Below are positions 8,240 to 17,781 of a DNA stretch of 39,929 nucleotides, piece after piece; the stretch's first letter is position 1, and each line of letters starts with the position of its first letter. The notes under the pieces are model-generated. The model worked only from the letters and a program-made list of their open reading frames with translations, ran no database searches and was not told the DNA's origin. Location of the stretch: positions 6,900 to 46,828 of the forward strand of contig DHMS01000032.1 of NCBI GenBank assembly GCA_002405915.1, given 5' to 3'. The translations under genes and the position numbers were made by a program. This DNA comes from Christensenella sp. UBA4636 (lineage in GTDB: Bacteria > Bacillota > Clostridia > Christensenellales > Borkfalkiaceae).

Positions 8240-10021
8240 ATGCAACCTTACTTCGACCCGCTCGTTACCGCTTATAAGTCGATAACCGGCGCAGTGCAAC
8301 AAAATTCGACGCTTAATATGTTCGTTGCCGCGTCCGACGACTATAACGAAGCTTTTCTCGTTTTAGAGTCGGACGGCGGCGGCGAGAAAGCCTACCCTAT
8401 GGAAAAATCCGCAGGGGGCTTTTTTGTGCCGATTAAAGCCGAAGAAAGGGGGCTTTTCTTTTACTTTTTTATAATAAACGGCGAACGTTACGGCGCAAGC
8501 GAAAACTTAAAACTTGCAAAAGGCTCCTTAAAAAACTTTCAGTTAAGCGTTTACGCGGAAGATTTTACCACGCCCGAATTTTTAAAAGGCGGGCTTATCT
8601 ATCAAATTTTCCCCGATAGGTTTTGCAAAGTCGGCGAAAAGCCGATAAAAAACGGCAAAATAAAACGCTACGACTGGGGCGGCATGCCGACATATAAAAA
8701 CGAAAAAGGCGAGGTTTTGAACAACGAATTTTTCGGCGGGAACTTCGACGGGATACGTTCTAAAACAGATTATTTAAAATCGCTCGGGGTCACGACCGTT
8801 TATTTGAACCCTATCTCGGAAGCTTATTCTTCCCACCGTTACGACACGGGCGACTACTTAACGCCCGATATGCAGCTCGGCACCGAAAAAGAGCTTAAAG
8901 AAATGCTTTCCGAGCTTAAAAAAGCCGGTATAAAAGCCATTTTCGACGGCGTTTACAACCACACCGGAGCGGACAGTCTGTACTTTAACAAGTACGGAAC
9001 GTATTCGTCGTGCGGTGCGTACAATTCGCCGTCAAGCCCGTATCTGAGCTGGTATTACTTCAACAATTATCCCGAAGATTACGAGAGTTGGTGGGGCTTT
9101 AAAAGCTTGCCTAAGCTCAACCCTTATTCGGGTTTTAGAAAATTCGTTTTAAACGAGGTTATCCCCAAGTATATGAGGCTCGGCTTTTCGGGCGTAAGGC
9201 TCGACGTAGTGGACGAAATCCCCGACGAATTCGTTAAGGATATCCGCGCGGCGGTCAAAAACGAGGACGAGGACGGAGCCGTGATAGGCGAAGTGTGGGA
9301 GGACGCGACTAACAAAATAGCTTACGGCGTAAGGCGCAAGTATTTTTTAGGAAAAGAACTCGATTCCGTAATGAATTACCCGCTTAAAAATGCCATAATC
9401 GACTTTTTGCTGCACGCCGACTCGACTTCTTTCGTAAAAGTCGCGCGCGAACAGATAAACAATTACCCAAAAGCTTCTCTCGACGTATTGATGAACGTTT
9501 TGTCCACACACGACACTTCGCGCCTTATCACCGTTTTAGGGAGAAGCCGCGTTATCGTCGATAAAGACTTAATGAAAGACGAAACGCTCGACGAAGAGGA
9601 ATACGCAAAAGGCAAAAATCTTGCGAAAATCGCGTATGTTTTAGCCTATACCGCTTACGGCGTCCCGTCGCTTTACTATGGCGACGAAGCGGGCGTTTAC
9701 GGCGATTTGGACCCTTATAACCGCCTTTGTTACCCGTGGGGCAAAGAGGATAAAGAGCTTTTGGAATTTTTCCGTAAGCTCGGCGAAATCCGTAAAAACG
9801 AAGTCTTTAAAACGGGAACTTTCCGTTTTATCCACACCGACGAAAAAGTTGTAATTTTTGAAAGAAAATTTAAAAACAAGTCGGTAGTTATAGCCGCTTC
9901 GCGTGAAAACGCGGACGTTAAACTTAAATTTTCGCGCCCCTTAAAACCTATGTTGAGCGGCGGCGAGAAAAGCGAAACGCACGTTTTGAAAAGCGACTCC
10001 GCGGAAATATACTTTGAGTAA
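8240..10021 (+). CDS. Cytoplasmic GH13 alpha-amylase / neopullulanase-like glycosidase
   Basis: A 593-residue glycoside hydrolase family 13 protein acting on alpha-glucans. The N-terminal ~110 residues look like a starch-binding/beta-sandwich domain (CBM34-like) of the neopullulanase/maltogenic amylase group. The catalytic barrel starts at LIYQIFPDRF. Motif I is DGVYNHTG, motif II is GVRLDVVDEIP (nucleophile Asp), motif III is GEVWEDA (acid/base Glu) and motif IV is LSTHDTSR (third carboxylate). There is no signal peptide or lipobox, so it probably trims intracellular glycogen or imported maltodextrins together with the neighbouring phosphorylase. No clear Shine-Dalgarno sequence precedes the ATG. 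The exact specificity (neopullulanase, cyclomaltodextrinase or maltogenic amylase) cannot be read from the sequence. Confidence 0.88.
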   Translation: MQPYFDPLVTAYKSITGAVQQNSTLNMFVAASDDYNEAFLVLESDGGGEKAYPMEKSAGGFFVPIKAEERGLFFYFFIINGERYGASENLKLAKGSLKNFQLSVYAEDFTTPEFLKGGLIYQIFPDRFCKVGEKPIKNGKIKRYDWGGMPTYKNEKGEVLNNEFFGGNFDGIRSKTDYLKSLGVTTVYLNPISEAYSSHRYDTGDYLTPDMQLGTEKELKEMLSELKKAGIKAIFDGVYNHTGADSLYFNKYGTYSSCGAYNSPSSPYLSWYYFNNYPEDYESWWGFKSLPKLNPYSGFRKFVLNEVIPKYMRLGFSGVRLDVVDEIPDEFVKDIRAAVKNEDEDGAVIGEVWEDATNKIAYGVRRKYFLGKELDSVMNYPLKNAIIDFLLHADSTSFVKVAREQINNYPKASLDVLMNVLSTHDTSRLITVLGRSRVIVDKDLMKDETLDEEEYAKGKNLAKIAYVLAYTAYGVPSLYYGDEAGVYGDLDPYNRLCYPWGKEDKELLEFFRKLGEIRKNEVFKTGTFRFIHTDEKVVIFERKFKNKSVVIAASRENADVKLKFSRPLKPMLSGGEKSETHVLKSDSAEIYFE

Positions 10022-10087
10022 AAAACGGGCGATAATCGACTTATAGCCCGCTAAATAATAAAAAAACATTAAAAAAAAGAGGAAAAT

Positions 10088-12268
10088 ATGGACATTCTAC
10101 AAAGAGTGACGGAAGAGTTCAAGCTCAACCCGACTCACGCAAAAAACGTCGTCGAACTCCTCGACGAAGGCAACACTATACCTTTCATCGCGCGTTATCG
10201 TAAAGAGATGACCGGGCATATCGACGACCAGCTTTTAAGAGAGTTCGCCGACAGACTGACGTACCTTAGAAACCTTGAAAAGAGAAAAGAAGACGTTAAA
10301 GGCGCAATCGAAGAACAAGGCAAGCTCACGGACGAGATAGTCGCGGCTCTCTCCGCCGCCGAAACGCTTACCGAGGTCGAAGATATTTACAGACCCTATA
10401 AGCAGAAAAAGAAAACGAGAGCGACCGTCGCAATCGCGAAAGGGCTTTCTCCGCTTGCCGACATAATTCTCGCGCAGGACGTAAAAACGGGTACTATCGA
10501 AGACTTAGCCGCGCCGTACGTGGACGAGGAAAAGGAGATAAAAACCGTTGCGGAAGCTATCGCGGGAGCAAAGGATATCATCGCAGAAAGAGTGAGCGAC
10601 GACGCGGAACTCAGAAAAAAACTCCGCAGAATATTCTTAAGAAACGGCGAAATCTCTTCCAAAATGGCGAAAACCGACGACGAGGGAGCAAAGACTTACG
10701 AAACTTACGCCGATTATTCGGAACCCGTTTCCGAGATAAAAAGCCACAGAGTATTAGCGTTGAACCGCGGCGAAAAGGAAGGATTTTTAAAGGTAAAAGT
10801 GTCGCTTGACAAGGACTTTGCCCGGCGCGTTTGCGCCGCGCCTTACGTAAAGGAAGGCTCCGTGACGAGCCAAGCCGTAAAGGAAGCTTGCGACGACGCT
10901 TACGAACGCTTAATCTACCCGTCCATCGAGCGCGAAATTCGTTCGTACTTAACCGATATCGCGGACGAACAAGCCATAAAAATGTTCGAAGTCAACTTAG
11001 AGCCGCTTTTAATGCAGCCGCCCGTTAAGGATAAAGTGACTATGGGGTTCGACCCGGCTTACCGCACGGGCTGCAAAATCGCCGTAGTCGACGAAACGGG
11101 CAAAGTACTCGATAAAACCGTCGTTTACCCGACCCCGCCGCAGTCCAAGGTAGAAGAGGCTAAAAACAAACTCATCGAACTCATAAACAAATACAAGGTA
11201 GACGTTATTTCTATCGGCAACGGCACGGCTTCAAAAGAGTCGGAAATTTTCGTGTCCGAGCTTATAAAAGATACGAGAATAGACCATAAAGTAAGCTATA
11301 TAGTAGTTAGCGAAGCGGGCGCGTCCGTATATTCCGCTTCAAAACTCGGCGCGGAAGAATTCCCCGATTACGACGTTTCCGAGCGTTCCGCCGTGTCCAT
11401 AGCAAGGCGTTTGCAGGACCCGCTCGCAGAACTTATCAAAATCGACCCAAAGTCCATAGGCGTAGGGCAGTACCAGCACGACATGCCCGAAAAACGGCTT
11501 GACGAAGTATTGAAAGGCGTTCTCGAAGATTGCGTAAACAAAGTCGGCGTAAACCTCAACACGGCTTCGGCTTCGCTCCTTTCTTACGTTTCGGGGCTTA
11601 ACGCGGCGATAGTCAAAAATATCGTAAAGTATAGGGAAGATAACGGCAAATTCAAGACGAGAAAGGAACTTTTAAAGGTTAGTAAGCTCGGCGAAAAAGC
11701 CTTTGAACAGTGCGCGGGCTTTTTGCGCATCGCTGACGGTAAAAACGTTCTCGACAACACGGGCGTTCACCCCGAAAGTTACGAAGCCACGGAAAAACTT
11801 TTAAAGCTTTTCGGCTACACGGAAGCCGACGTCGCTAACGGAAAAATCAAGGAATTGCCCGTAAAAATCAAAGCTTACGGCGAAGAAAAAGCCGCTAAAG
11901 AGGTTGGCTTGGGCGTTCTTACCATGCGCGATATCGTGGCGGAACTTTTAAAACCGGGCAGAGACGTTCGCGACAGCTTGCCCAAGCCTATGCTCCGTTC
12001 CGACATTATGGACATTAAGGACTTAAAGCCCGGTATGAAGATTACGGGTACCGTAAGAAACGTTATCGACTTCGGCGCGTTCGTCGATATCGGCGTTCAC
12101 CAGGACGGGCTCGTTCACGTTTCCGAAATTTCCGATAACTATATCCGCCACCCGAACGAAGCTTTAAAGGTCGGTCAGGTCGTAACCGTTACGGTCATCG
12201 GCGTAGATTTGAAGAAGAACAGAATTTCGCTGTCGCTACGCAAAAACCCCAAGCTTTCGGCTTCCTAA
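10088..12268 (+). CDS. tex: Tex-family RNA-binding transcription accessory protein
   Basis: A 726-residue protein with the full Tex layout: N-terminal helical domain (NTIPFIARYRKEMTG is the family signature, residues ~28-42), a YqgF/RNase H-like domain around FDPAYRTGCKIAVVDE, helix-hairpin-helix repeats near VGVNLNTASASLLSYVSGL, and a C-terminal S1 domain from about residue 648 (GMKITGTVRNVIDFGAFVDIG). Tex is related to eukaryotic Spt6 and binds nucleic acid; its exact bacterial role is not settled. The ATG has AAAGAGGAAA upstream. It stands alone between the amylase and acpP. Confidence 0.95.
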   Translation: MDILQRVTEEFKLNPTHAKNVVELLDEGNTIPFIARYRKEMTGHIDDQLLREFADRLTYLRNLEKRKEDVKGAIEEQGKLTDEIVAALSAAETLTEVEDIYRPYKQKKKTRATVAIAKGLSPLADIILAQDVKTGTIEDLAAPYVDEEKEIKTVAEAIAGAKDIIAERVSDDAELRKKLRRIFLRNGEISSKMAKTDDEGAKTYETYADYSEPVSEIKSHRVLALNRGEKEGFLKVKVSLDKDFARRVCAAPYVKEGSVTSQAVKEACDDAYERLIYPSIEREIRSYLTDIADEQAIKMFEVNLEPLLMQPPVKDKVTMGFDPAYRTGCKIAVVDETGKVLDKTVVYPTPPQSKVEEAKNKLIELINKYKVDVISIGNGTASKESEIFVSELIKDTRIDHKVSYIVVSEAGASVYSASKLGAEEFPDYDVSERSAVSIARRLQDPLAELIKIDPKSIGVGQYQHDMPEKRLDEVLKGVLEDCVNKVGVNLNTASASLLSYVSGLNAAIVKNIVKYREDNGKFKTRKELLKVSKLGEKAFEQCAGFLRIADGKNVLDNTGVHPESYEATEKLLKLFGYTEADVANGKIKELPVKIKAYGEEKAAKEVGLGVLTMRDIVAELLKPGRDVRDSLPKPMLRSDIMDIKDLKPGMKITGTVRNVIDFGAFVDIGVHQDGLVHVSEISDNYIRHPNEALKVGQVVTVTVIGVDLKKNRISLSLRKNPKLSAS

Positions 12269-12341
12269 CGCTAATTGACTTATAATTCGCCGCTATAAGG
12301 ATTAAACAACCGTCGAAAAACTTCAACGCCTTAAAATTTCG

Positions 12342-12370
12342 TTGACAAAGCGAAAATTTTAATGTATAAT
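12342..12370 (+). promoter_or_regulatory. Sigma-A promoter of acpP
   Basis: TTGACA (12342-12347) and TATAAT (12365-12370) are both perfect consensus and exactly 17 bases apart. A transcript would start near 12377 and carry a ~39-base leader with a GGAGG ribosome site. This suggests strong constitutive expression, as expected for acyl carrier protein. Confidence 0.88.
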
Positions 12371-12415
12371 CAAATAAATGTTACGCCTTTTGACGGCGAA
12401 TATGGAGGATAAATC

Positions 12416-12646
12416 ATGACAATCGATAAAATTATAGACGCTCTTTCCGAACAGCTCGGAATAGCCCGCGAAAAAATCACCGCGAACAGCCGCATTATTG
12501 AAGACCTCGGCGCAGACTCTCTCGACGTCGTGGAACTCATTATGAACATCGAAGAACAGTACGGCGTTTCTATCTCCGACGACGAAGCGGCAAAAATGTC
12601 CACCGTGGGCGATGTTTTCAAAGTCCTTCAAAAAAAGCTCGGCTAA
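12416..12646 (+). CDS. acpP: Acyl carrier protein
   Basis: A 76-residue acidic four-helix carrier protein. The phosphopantetheine attachment site is Ser35 in DLGADSLDVVEL. It carries acyl intermediates for fatty acid synthesis and phospholipid assembly. The GGAGG ribosome site before the ATG is strong, a perfect consensus promoter lies 46 bases upstream of the start, and a clear terminator follows, so it is a monocistronic, highly expressed unit. The usual fatty-acid neighbours (fabF, plsX, fabD) are absent; rnc, another common neighbour, is also absent. Confidence 0.96.
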   Translation: MTIDKIIDALSEQLGIAREKITANSRIIEDLGADSLDVVELIMNIEEQYGVSISDDEAAKMSTVGDVFKVLQKKLG

Positions 12647-12720
12647 GGTCGGCTTTATCGGCTGACGCTTTGTTTTATCGGCAAAGCGGTCGGCAAAACT
12701 TAATTTTGTTTTATTTAAAA

Positions 12721-12749
12721 GGCGATGGTTTTATTCCGTCGCTTTTTTT
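12721..12749 (+). terminator. Intrinsic terminator after acpP
   Basis: GCGATGG (12722-12728) pairs with CCGTCGC (12736-12742), one G-U pair, followed by seven T residues. Well placed about 75 bases after the acpP stop codon. Confidence 0.85.
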
Positions 12750-12875
12750 ATGTTTGTTGCAAATTCAAATGCCTCTATTGCGCAAGCAAACTTTTCTCGC
12801 GCTCGATTTCCGATACTAACGCAAAATTATCACAAAATTTTAATAAAAAGACTATATCGCAAGGCTCAAAAAAAC

Positions 12876-12904
12876 TTGCGTAAAACGGCTTAACATGGTA
12901 TACT
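12876..12904 (+). promoter_or_regulatory. Likely promoter of ftsK
   Basis: TTGCGT (12876-12881) and TATACT (12899-12904) are separated by 17 bases; the -10 matches five of six consensus bases and the -35 only the TTG part. It lies 32 bases upstream of the ftsK GTG start. A second reading (TTAACA/TATAAA, shifted downstream) is possible. Confidence 0.5.
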
Positions 12905-12936
12905 TATACGGTATATAAATCTATATAAGGCGGATT

Positions 12937-15900
12937 GTGACATTGAGTAAAGGAGTAAGCTCTAAAAGCGGTAAAAAAGCGGGTTCTTTCACGAAAGAAG
13001 TTTTCGGAATGGCTCTCATATTGTTTGCCGTGCTGGCGTTTTTTTGCCTCGTCACGGGCAACGCGCTCGTATATCCGCTGGGCGGCGGCGTTCAGTCGTT
13101 TTTGCTCGGCTCTTTCGGCGTGTACTCTTTTATTTTCTTACTGCACACGGGGCTTCTCGGCTTTAAGCTCGTTTCGGGCAAAAGCGTTATCCCCGAGGAA
13201 AAAAGGCTCGCAACGTTCTTAATTTCTCTTGCGATAGCGATAATTTTTCTTATCGTTCACATGGCAGTAGGTTTCGATAATTCCTTGTCCGTCGGCGCGC
13301 ATATGTCCTCGTCGTTTTCTAAAGGCGAAGGCGGCTTTGCGACCACCACCCCGGGCGGCGCGATAGCAACGCTTGTAACGGCACCCGTAGCAAAAATCGC
13401 TTCCTACCCCGGCGCGTTCGTTATCCTTTCGATTGCGCTTTTAGTGGTTTTCGCAATACTATTTAGGGGTAGATTTAAATTCGAAAAGAAAGAAGCTAAG
13501 CCCAAAATCCCCACGCCCGAAAAGGTGAAAGCGGGTAAGGACCCGTTCACGGGCGGCGAAAGCGCGGAAACGGCAAGAGCCGACAGAGGCGTAAAAGGCG
13601 ACCGCGAAAAGGCGGAATCCGAAAAGGAAGTGCCGCCACACGGATATTTTTTGGACGAAGAATCTCCGTTTACGTTTAAGTCTAAGCGCGAAGCCGCAAG
13701 CGGCGTTCCGTCAAGGCTAAGCGTTTTCGACGGCAGATTCGAATTTAAAAATCCGGCGCAAAGCGGAATGTCGAGCCGCGAACCCGTTCGCCCCGACTCA
13801 AAAAGAAGCTATTCCGACGATTACACGGGCAGAAAAGGAGAAAAGGTTTCCTATACTCCGCCTAAATCCGCTACGGAAAGACCCGAACGCGACGTTTCGG
13901 ACGTTATCCGCGACGGTAAGCCGGTAGGAAAGGTCAAACTCGATAATATCGGCGTTTCGCCTATATTCGGCGACACCGCAAAAGAGCGCGCGACGGAAAC
14001 GGAGAATATCGATTATTCCTGCCGCTCGGCTTACGTAGTCAACGAAACTTCCCGCGGGGTACCCGTCGTGGACAGAACGGCGCGCGATACTTACGGACGA
14101 GAAACGGCCGATACGCGCGGCGCGGACTACGGCGTTTACGACAGAACGAGGGAAGATACGGCGAGAAGAACGCAGGATACTTCATCTTATACCCGTACCG
14201 ATACCCGTCGCGATTTTACCCGCCCCGTAGCGGACGAAAAAGCGACGGAAACGAGAACAACGCGCACCGTCGAGCGAGAAACGCCCGAAAGAGCTGTACA
14301 TGAGGACGATTTTTCTACGATGCGCAAACCCGCAACGCCGAGCTTTTCTTCCGCGCCCACGCGCGATAGCGGTATAAGTTCAACGAGAGAACCTATAAAG
14401 AGCGCGGCTTTGAGAGCCGATACGCCGACTTCTACGAGCCGTTCGTCGTTTACCGAAACGAAAACGACGGAAGAGAAAAAGGAGACTTCTTCCTTTACCC
14501 CGAGAGTGGAAACTTCGCCTATGGGCGGAACCGCCGCGGCAACGCCCGCAAGACCCGCTCAATCTGCCGCTCCCGCGCGCCCCGCGGCAACCAACGTCGC
14601 AAGCGGAGTTGCTGCTTCGGCTAAACCTAAATATACAATCCCGGACGACGGCTCGCTTTCCATCGAGGACATGCCCGTCAATTATAGATACAAGGCTCCG
14701 CCGCTCGACTTGTTAAGAGATTACGGCGCAGACCCGCAGGCTCTGCGTGAAGAAAACGAAAAACGCAAAGCAAATTCCGAAACGATAGTAAGGGTAATTA
14801 AGCAGTCCACGGGCATAGACGTAACCGTCGAAAACATAATCGCAGGACCCTCCGTTACTCGTTACGATATCGCTATCCCGGACGACGTAAGCCCGAAAGA
14901 CGTTTTCCATGCGAAAGGCGACCTTGCGTTCCGTTTGAAAGTTTCGGATTTGAGAATGTACAACGTTCCCAACGAATCGCTTATCGGTATCGAAGTGCCT
15001 AACAAGGTCGTTTCTATCGTCGGATTAAAATCGACGCTCGCTTCGCCCGAATACAAGGCTTTGAAGAAGAAAGGCTTGCAGTTCGTTTTAGGCAAAAACA
15101 TTCTCGGCAAAGCCGTCGTTTTAGACCTTGCCAGAATGCCGCACCTTTTGGTCAGCGGCGCAACCGGTATGGGTAAGTCGGTATGTTTGAGTTCGCTTCT
15201 CATAAGCCTTTTGTACCGTTATTCTCCGGACGAAATGCGCCTTATCATTATCGACCCTAAGGTCGTTGAATTCAATATGTACAAGGGCATACCGCACCTT
15301 GTGTTCAACGACATTATCGGCATAGACAAGCGCGCGCTCGCCGTTCTCGAATGGGCGGTAGGCGAAATGGAAACGAGGTATCAATTCCTTGCCGAAAACG
15401 GGTGCAAGGATATCGGCGAATACAACGCTATGATTGACACCACCAAGGTTAAGCGCGTGCCGTATATCGTAATTTTGATAGACGAGTTTGCAGACCTTAT
15501 CATGGCGGACGAAAAGAACAAAAAGAAGATTGAAAACTATATCGGCAGAATTGCGCAAAAGGCGCGCGCCGCGGGTATTTCGCTTATACTTGCTACGCAA
15601 CGTCCGTCGGTCAACGTTATCTCCGGTTCCATTAAAACCAACGTTCCGTCGCGTATCTGCTTTAAAACGGCAACCTCTATGGACAGCCGAGTCGTCATCG
15701 ACGAAAACGGCGCGGAAAAGCTCGTTTGTAAGGGCGACTGCTTCTATAAAACGAGCGACGAGGGCTTTTTACAGCGTGCGCAAGGCGCGTTCGTCGACAA
15801 CCCCGAAATCCGTTCCGTTCTCGATTATATAAGAAAGAACAACAAGAGCTACTATGATAACAAGGTTCTCGAACTCATCAACGCATACGCTACCGAGGAC

Positions 15901-16179
15901 GAGGGCGGCGACGATGAAGATTTCGCCCCGCAAACTCCGGGCGGCGAAGTCGACGAGGTTATGAAAAAGGCTTTGCGCATAGTAATCGACCAACGCCGCG
16001 TTTCCAACTCCGCATTAAGAACTAAGCTCGGCATCGGTTACAACCGCGCCGCGACCATTGTCGAATGGATGGCGAAAATGAAGTACGTTTCCGATTGCTT
16101 AGACAATAAGGACCGCACCGTTTTGATAACGCAAGAACAGTATGAGGAGTTATACGGCGAATTTACCCGAGATTTTTAG
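12937..16179 (+). CDS. ftsK: FtsK/SpoIIIE-type DNA translocase
   Basis: A septum-anchored ATP-driven pump that moves chromosomal DNA through the division or sporulation septum. The 1080-residue protein has four membrane segments in the first ~180 residues. A very long polar linker rich in Arg, Asp, Glu and Thr follows (about 181-568). The motor has Walker A GATGMGKS near residue 741 and Walker B VILIDEFADL near 845. The C-terminal gamma winged-helix (ALRTKLGIGYNRAATIVEWM, near 1020) recognises orienting sequences in this family. Translation starts at a GTG with AAGGCGG upstream; a TTG two codons later is an alternative. The linker is unusually long for a SpoIIIE-like protein. Repeat block A follows shortly after the stop codon. 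Confidence 0.95.
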   Translation: MTLSKGVSSKSGKKAGSFTKEVFGMALILFAVLAFFCLVTGNALVYPLGGGVQSFLLGSFGVYSFIFLLHTGLLGFKLVSGKSVIPEEKRLATFLISLAIAIIFLIVHMAVGFDNSLSVGAHMSSSFSKGEGGFATTTPGGAIATLVTAPVAKIASYPGAFVILSIALLVVFAILFRGRFKFEKKEAKPKIPTPEKVKAGKDPFTGGESAETARADRGVKGDREKAESEKEVPPHGYFLDEESPFTFKSKREAASGVPSRLSVFDGRFEFKNPAQSGMSSREPVRPDSKRSYSDDYTGRKGEKVSYTPPKSATERPERDVSDVIRDGKPVGKVKLDNIGVSPIFGDTAKERATETENIDYSCRSAYVVNETSRGVPVVDRTARDTYGRETADTRGADYGVYDRTREDTARRTQDTSSYTRTDTRRDFTRPVADEKATETRTTRTVERETPERAVHEDDFSTMRKPATPSFSSAPTRDSGISSTREPIKSAALRADTPTSTSRSSFTETKTTEEKKETSSFTPRVETSPMGGTAAATPARPAQSAAPARPAATNVASGVAASAKPKYTIPDDGSLSIEDMPVNYRYKAPPLDLLRDYGADPQALREENEKRKANSETIVRVIKQSTGIDVTVENIIAGPSVTRYDIAIPDDVSPKDVFHAKGDLAFRLKVSDLRMYNVPNESLIGIEVPNKVVSIVGLKSTLASPEYKALKKKGLQFVLGKNILGKAVVLDLARMPHLLVSGATGMGKSVCLSSLLISLLYRYSPDEMRLIIIDPKVVEFNMYKGIPHLVFNDIIGIDKRALAVLEWAVGEMETRYQFLAENGCKDIGEYNAMIDTTKVKRVPYIVILIDEFADLIMADEKNKKKIENYIGRIAQKARAAGISLILATQRPSVNVISGSIKTNVPSRICFKTATSMDSRVVIDENGAEKLVCKGDCFYKTSDEGFLQRAQGAFVDNPEIRSVLDYIRKNNKSYYDNKVLELINAYATEDEGGDDEDFAPQTPGGEVDEVMKKALRIVIDQRRVSNSALRTKLGIGYNRAATIVEWMAKMKYVSDCLDNKDRTVLITQEQYEELYGEFTRDF

Positions 16180-16183
16180 GCTT

Positions 16184-16384
16184 CAGCGCACGCAGCCTTG
16201 CCACTGCGTGCGCCGTCGCCCTCAGTTACGTACGTTATAGTACGCGCCTGCGCGTCGTTCTCGCCAGTTGCCCGCCTATGCACCACTCTCCGCCTTAAAA
16301 GGGCTAACAAGAGCTACATGCGGTCGCTGTAACCGGCTGTGGCAATCCTACGCACTCTGAAGCCTAAAAAGGCTAACAAAAAGT
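16184..16384 (+). repeat. Intergenic repeat block A, copy 2, with a partial internal duplication
   Basis: The first unit has a perfect 8-bp hairpin GCACGCAG/CTGCGTGC (16188-16211), the CGTAC/GTACG hairpin (16229-16244), a GCGCGTCGTT stretch and a CACTCT box near 16285. From 16321 a second half-unit begins (CGGTCGCTGTAACCGG, then a GTGGCAATCC and CGCACTCT box) and is nearly identical to the 3' half of copy 1 at 793-838. Copy 2 is therefore one full unit plus one 3' half. The right arm of block B follows. Confidence 0.8.
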
Positions 16385-16413
16385 ATCAATCTGACAAGTT
16401 GTCTGTCTGTATT

Positions 16414-16446
16414 TTTTCAACTTTCAACTTTCAATTTTCAATTCAA
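16414..16446 (+). repeat. Block B, copy 3, right arm only
   Basis: Heptad-built TTTCAAC/TTTCAAT arm matching the right arms of copies 1, 2 and 4. The left arm and AT-rich core are missing, so this copy cannot form the long hairpin. It ends six bases before the rimO ATG and occupies the place where a ribosome site would be expected. Confidence 0.7.
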
Positions 16447-16452
16447 ATAAAC

Positions 16453-17781
16453 ATGATTACACAAAGAAAAAAAGTCGGACTTGTGTCGCTCGGTTGCGAT
16501 AAGAACAGGGTCGACGGCGAAAAACTTTTATACGAGGTTGCAAAGCACTACGATATAACTTCCGCGATAGAGGACGCGAACGTGCTTATCGTCAACACTT
16601 GCGCTTTTTTAGGCTCCGCGCGGGAAGAGGCGATAAACGCCGTTTTCGAATATCTCCCGTATAAGGAGAGCGGAAACCTCGAAAAAATAATAATGACGGG
16701 TTGCCTTCCGCAAAAATTCGTAGGCGATATGTTCGACGATTTTACCGAAGTCGACGCGTTTTTAGGCACCAAAGACGGTTCGCTTATAACGCAAGCTATC
16801 GACGAAGTTTATAAAGGCAAACGCTTGAATCTCGTAGGCAAGGGAAAGGAACTCGGTTGTTCTCGTATCGTTACCACGCCCGAGCATTTCGCTTACCTTA
16901 AAATTTCCGACGGGTGCAACAATCACTGTACGTATTGCCTTATCCCTAAAATTCGCGGGAAATTCGTTTCTCGCCCGATAGAGAGCTTAGTCGAAGAGGC
17001 TAAGGGTTTGGGCGAGGTGGAAGAACTTATTCTCGTCGCGCAGGACACTACGCGTTACGGCGAGGATTTATACGGAGAAATTAAGCTCGTTGAACTTATC
17101 CGCGCGCTTTCCGCACTCGATACCGTTAAACGCATTCGTTTGATGTACTGTTATCCGGAACTTATCGACGATAAGCTTATCGCCGAAATACGGGATAACG
17201 AAAAGATTATAAAATATCTCGACATTCCGCTTCAACACGCTTCCGACAGAATTTTAAAACTGATGAACAGAAAAGGAAGTTATGCAAGTTACGTCGCGCT
17301 CGTGAATAAGTTAAAAGAGGCAATCCCTTCGCTCGTTATTCGTTCGACATTTATCGCGGGCTTCCCGACCGAAACGGAAGAGGACGTTGAGATACTCGAA
17401 AGGTTTTTGAAAGAAGCAAAACTTATGAATGCGGGCTTCTTCGCATATTCGCGCGAAAAGGACACGCCCGCATACAAGATAGACGGGCAGATAAAAGAAC
17501 CCGTCAAAAAGGAGCGCGTAAAGCGGCTTTACGCCGTGCAAAGGCAAGTCGTTAACGAAATCACTTCCTCGCTCGTAGGCAAAACTTTCGAAGTAGTTTG
17601 CGACGGCGTGGACTACGACAAACAATACTTTTACGGGCGCGCGTACTTTAACGCGCCGGATATAGACGGAAAAGTTTATTTAAAATCGGACGGGGTTATC
17701 AACGAAGGCGAAACTTACAAAGTCAAAATTACTTCCGCCGCCGATTACGATTTATACGGAGAAATAGAAAATGAAGCTTAA
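16453..17781 (+). CDS. rimO: Ribosomal protein S12 methylthiotransferase
   Basis: Radical-SAM enzyme that adds a methylthio group to a conserved aspartate of ribosomal protein S12. The N-terminal MTTase domain starts KVGLVSLGCDKNRVDGE. The radical-SAM cluster motif CxxxCxxC is in SDGCNNHCTYCLIPKIRG near residue 150, and a TRAM domain closes the protein at about residues 375-440. The start at 16453 is chosen because family members begin just before the GLVSLGC strand; an in-frame ATG at 16339 would translate repeat sequence. No Shine-Dalgarno sequence precedes 16453, because repeat block B runs up to it. It overlaps pgsA by 11 bases, so the two are probably co-translated. Confidence 0.93.
   Translation: MITQRKKVGLVSLGCDKNRVDGEKLLYEVAKHYDITSAIEDANVLIVNTCAFLGSAREEAINAVFEYLPYKESGNLEKIIMTGCLPQKFVGDMFDDFTEVDAFLGTKDGSLITQAIDEVYKGKRLNLVGKGKELGCSRIVTTPEHFAYLKISDGCNNHCTYCLIPKIRGKFVSRPIESLVEEAKGLGEVEELILVAQDTTRYGEDLYGEIKLVELIRALSALDTVKRIRLMYCYPELIDDKLIAEIRDNEKIIKYLDIPLQHASDRILKLMNRKGSYASYVALVNKLKEAIPSLVIRSTFIAGFPTETEEDVEILERFLKEAKLMNAGFFAYSREKDTPAYKIDGQIKEPVKKERVKRLYAVQRQVVNEITSSLVGKTFEVVCDGVDYDKQYFYGRAYFNAPDIDGKVYLKSDGVINEGETYKVKITSAADYDLYGEIENEA

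Noticed and set aside
15121..15600. 159-codon minus-strand frame inside ftsK
   Set aside because: Shadow of the conserved motor domain; no domain and no start signals.
16339..16452. Upstream ATG extending rimO by 38 residues
   Set aside because: The extra residues come from repeats A and B and are absent from the RimO family.
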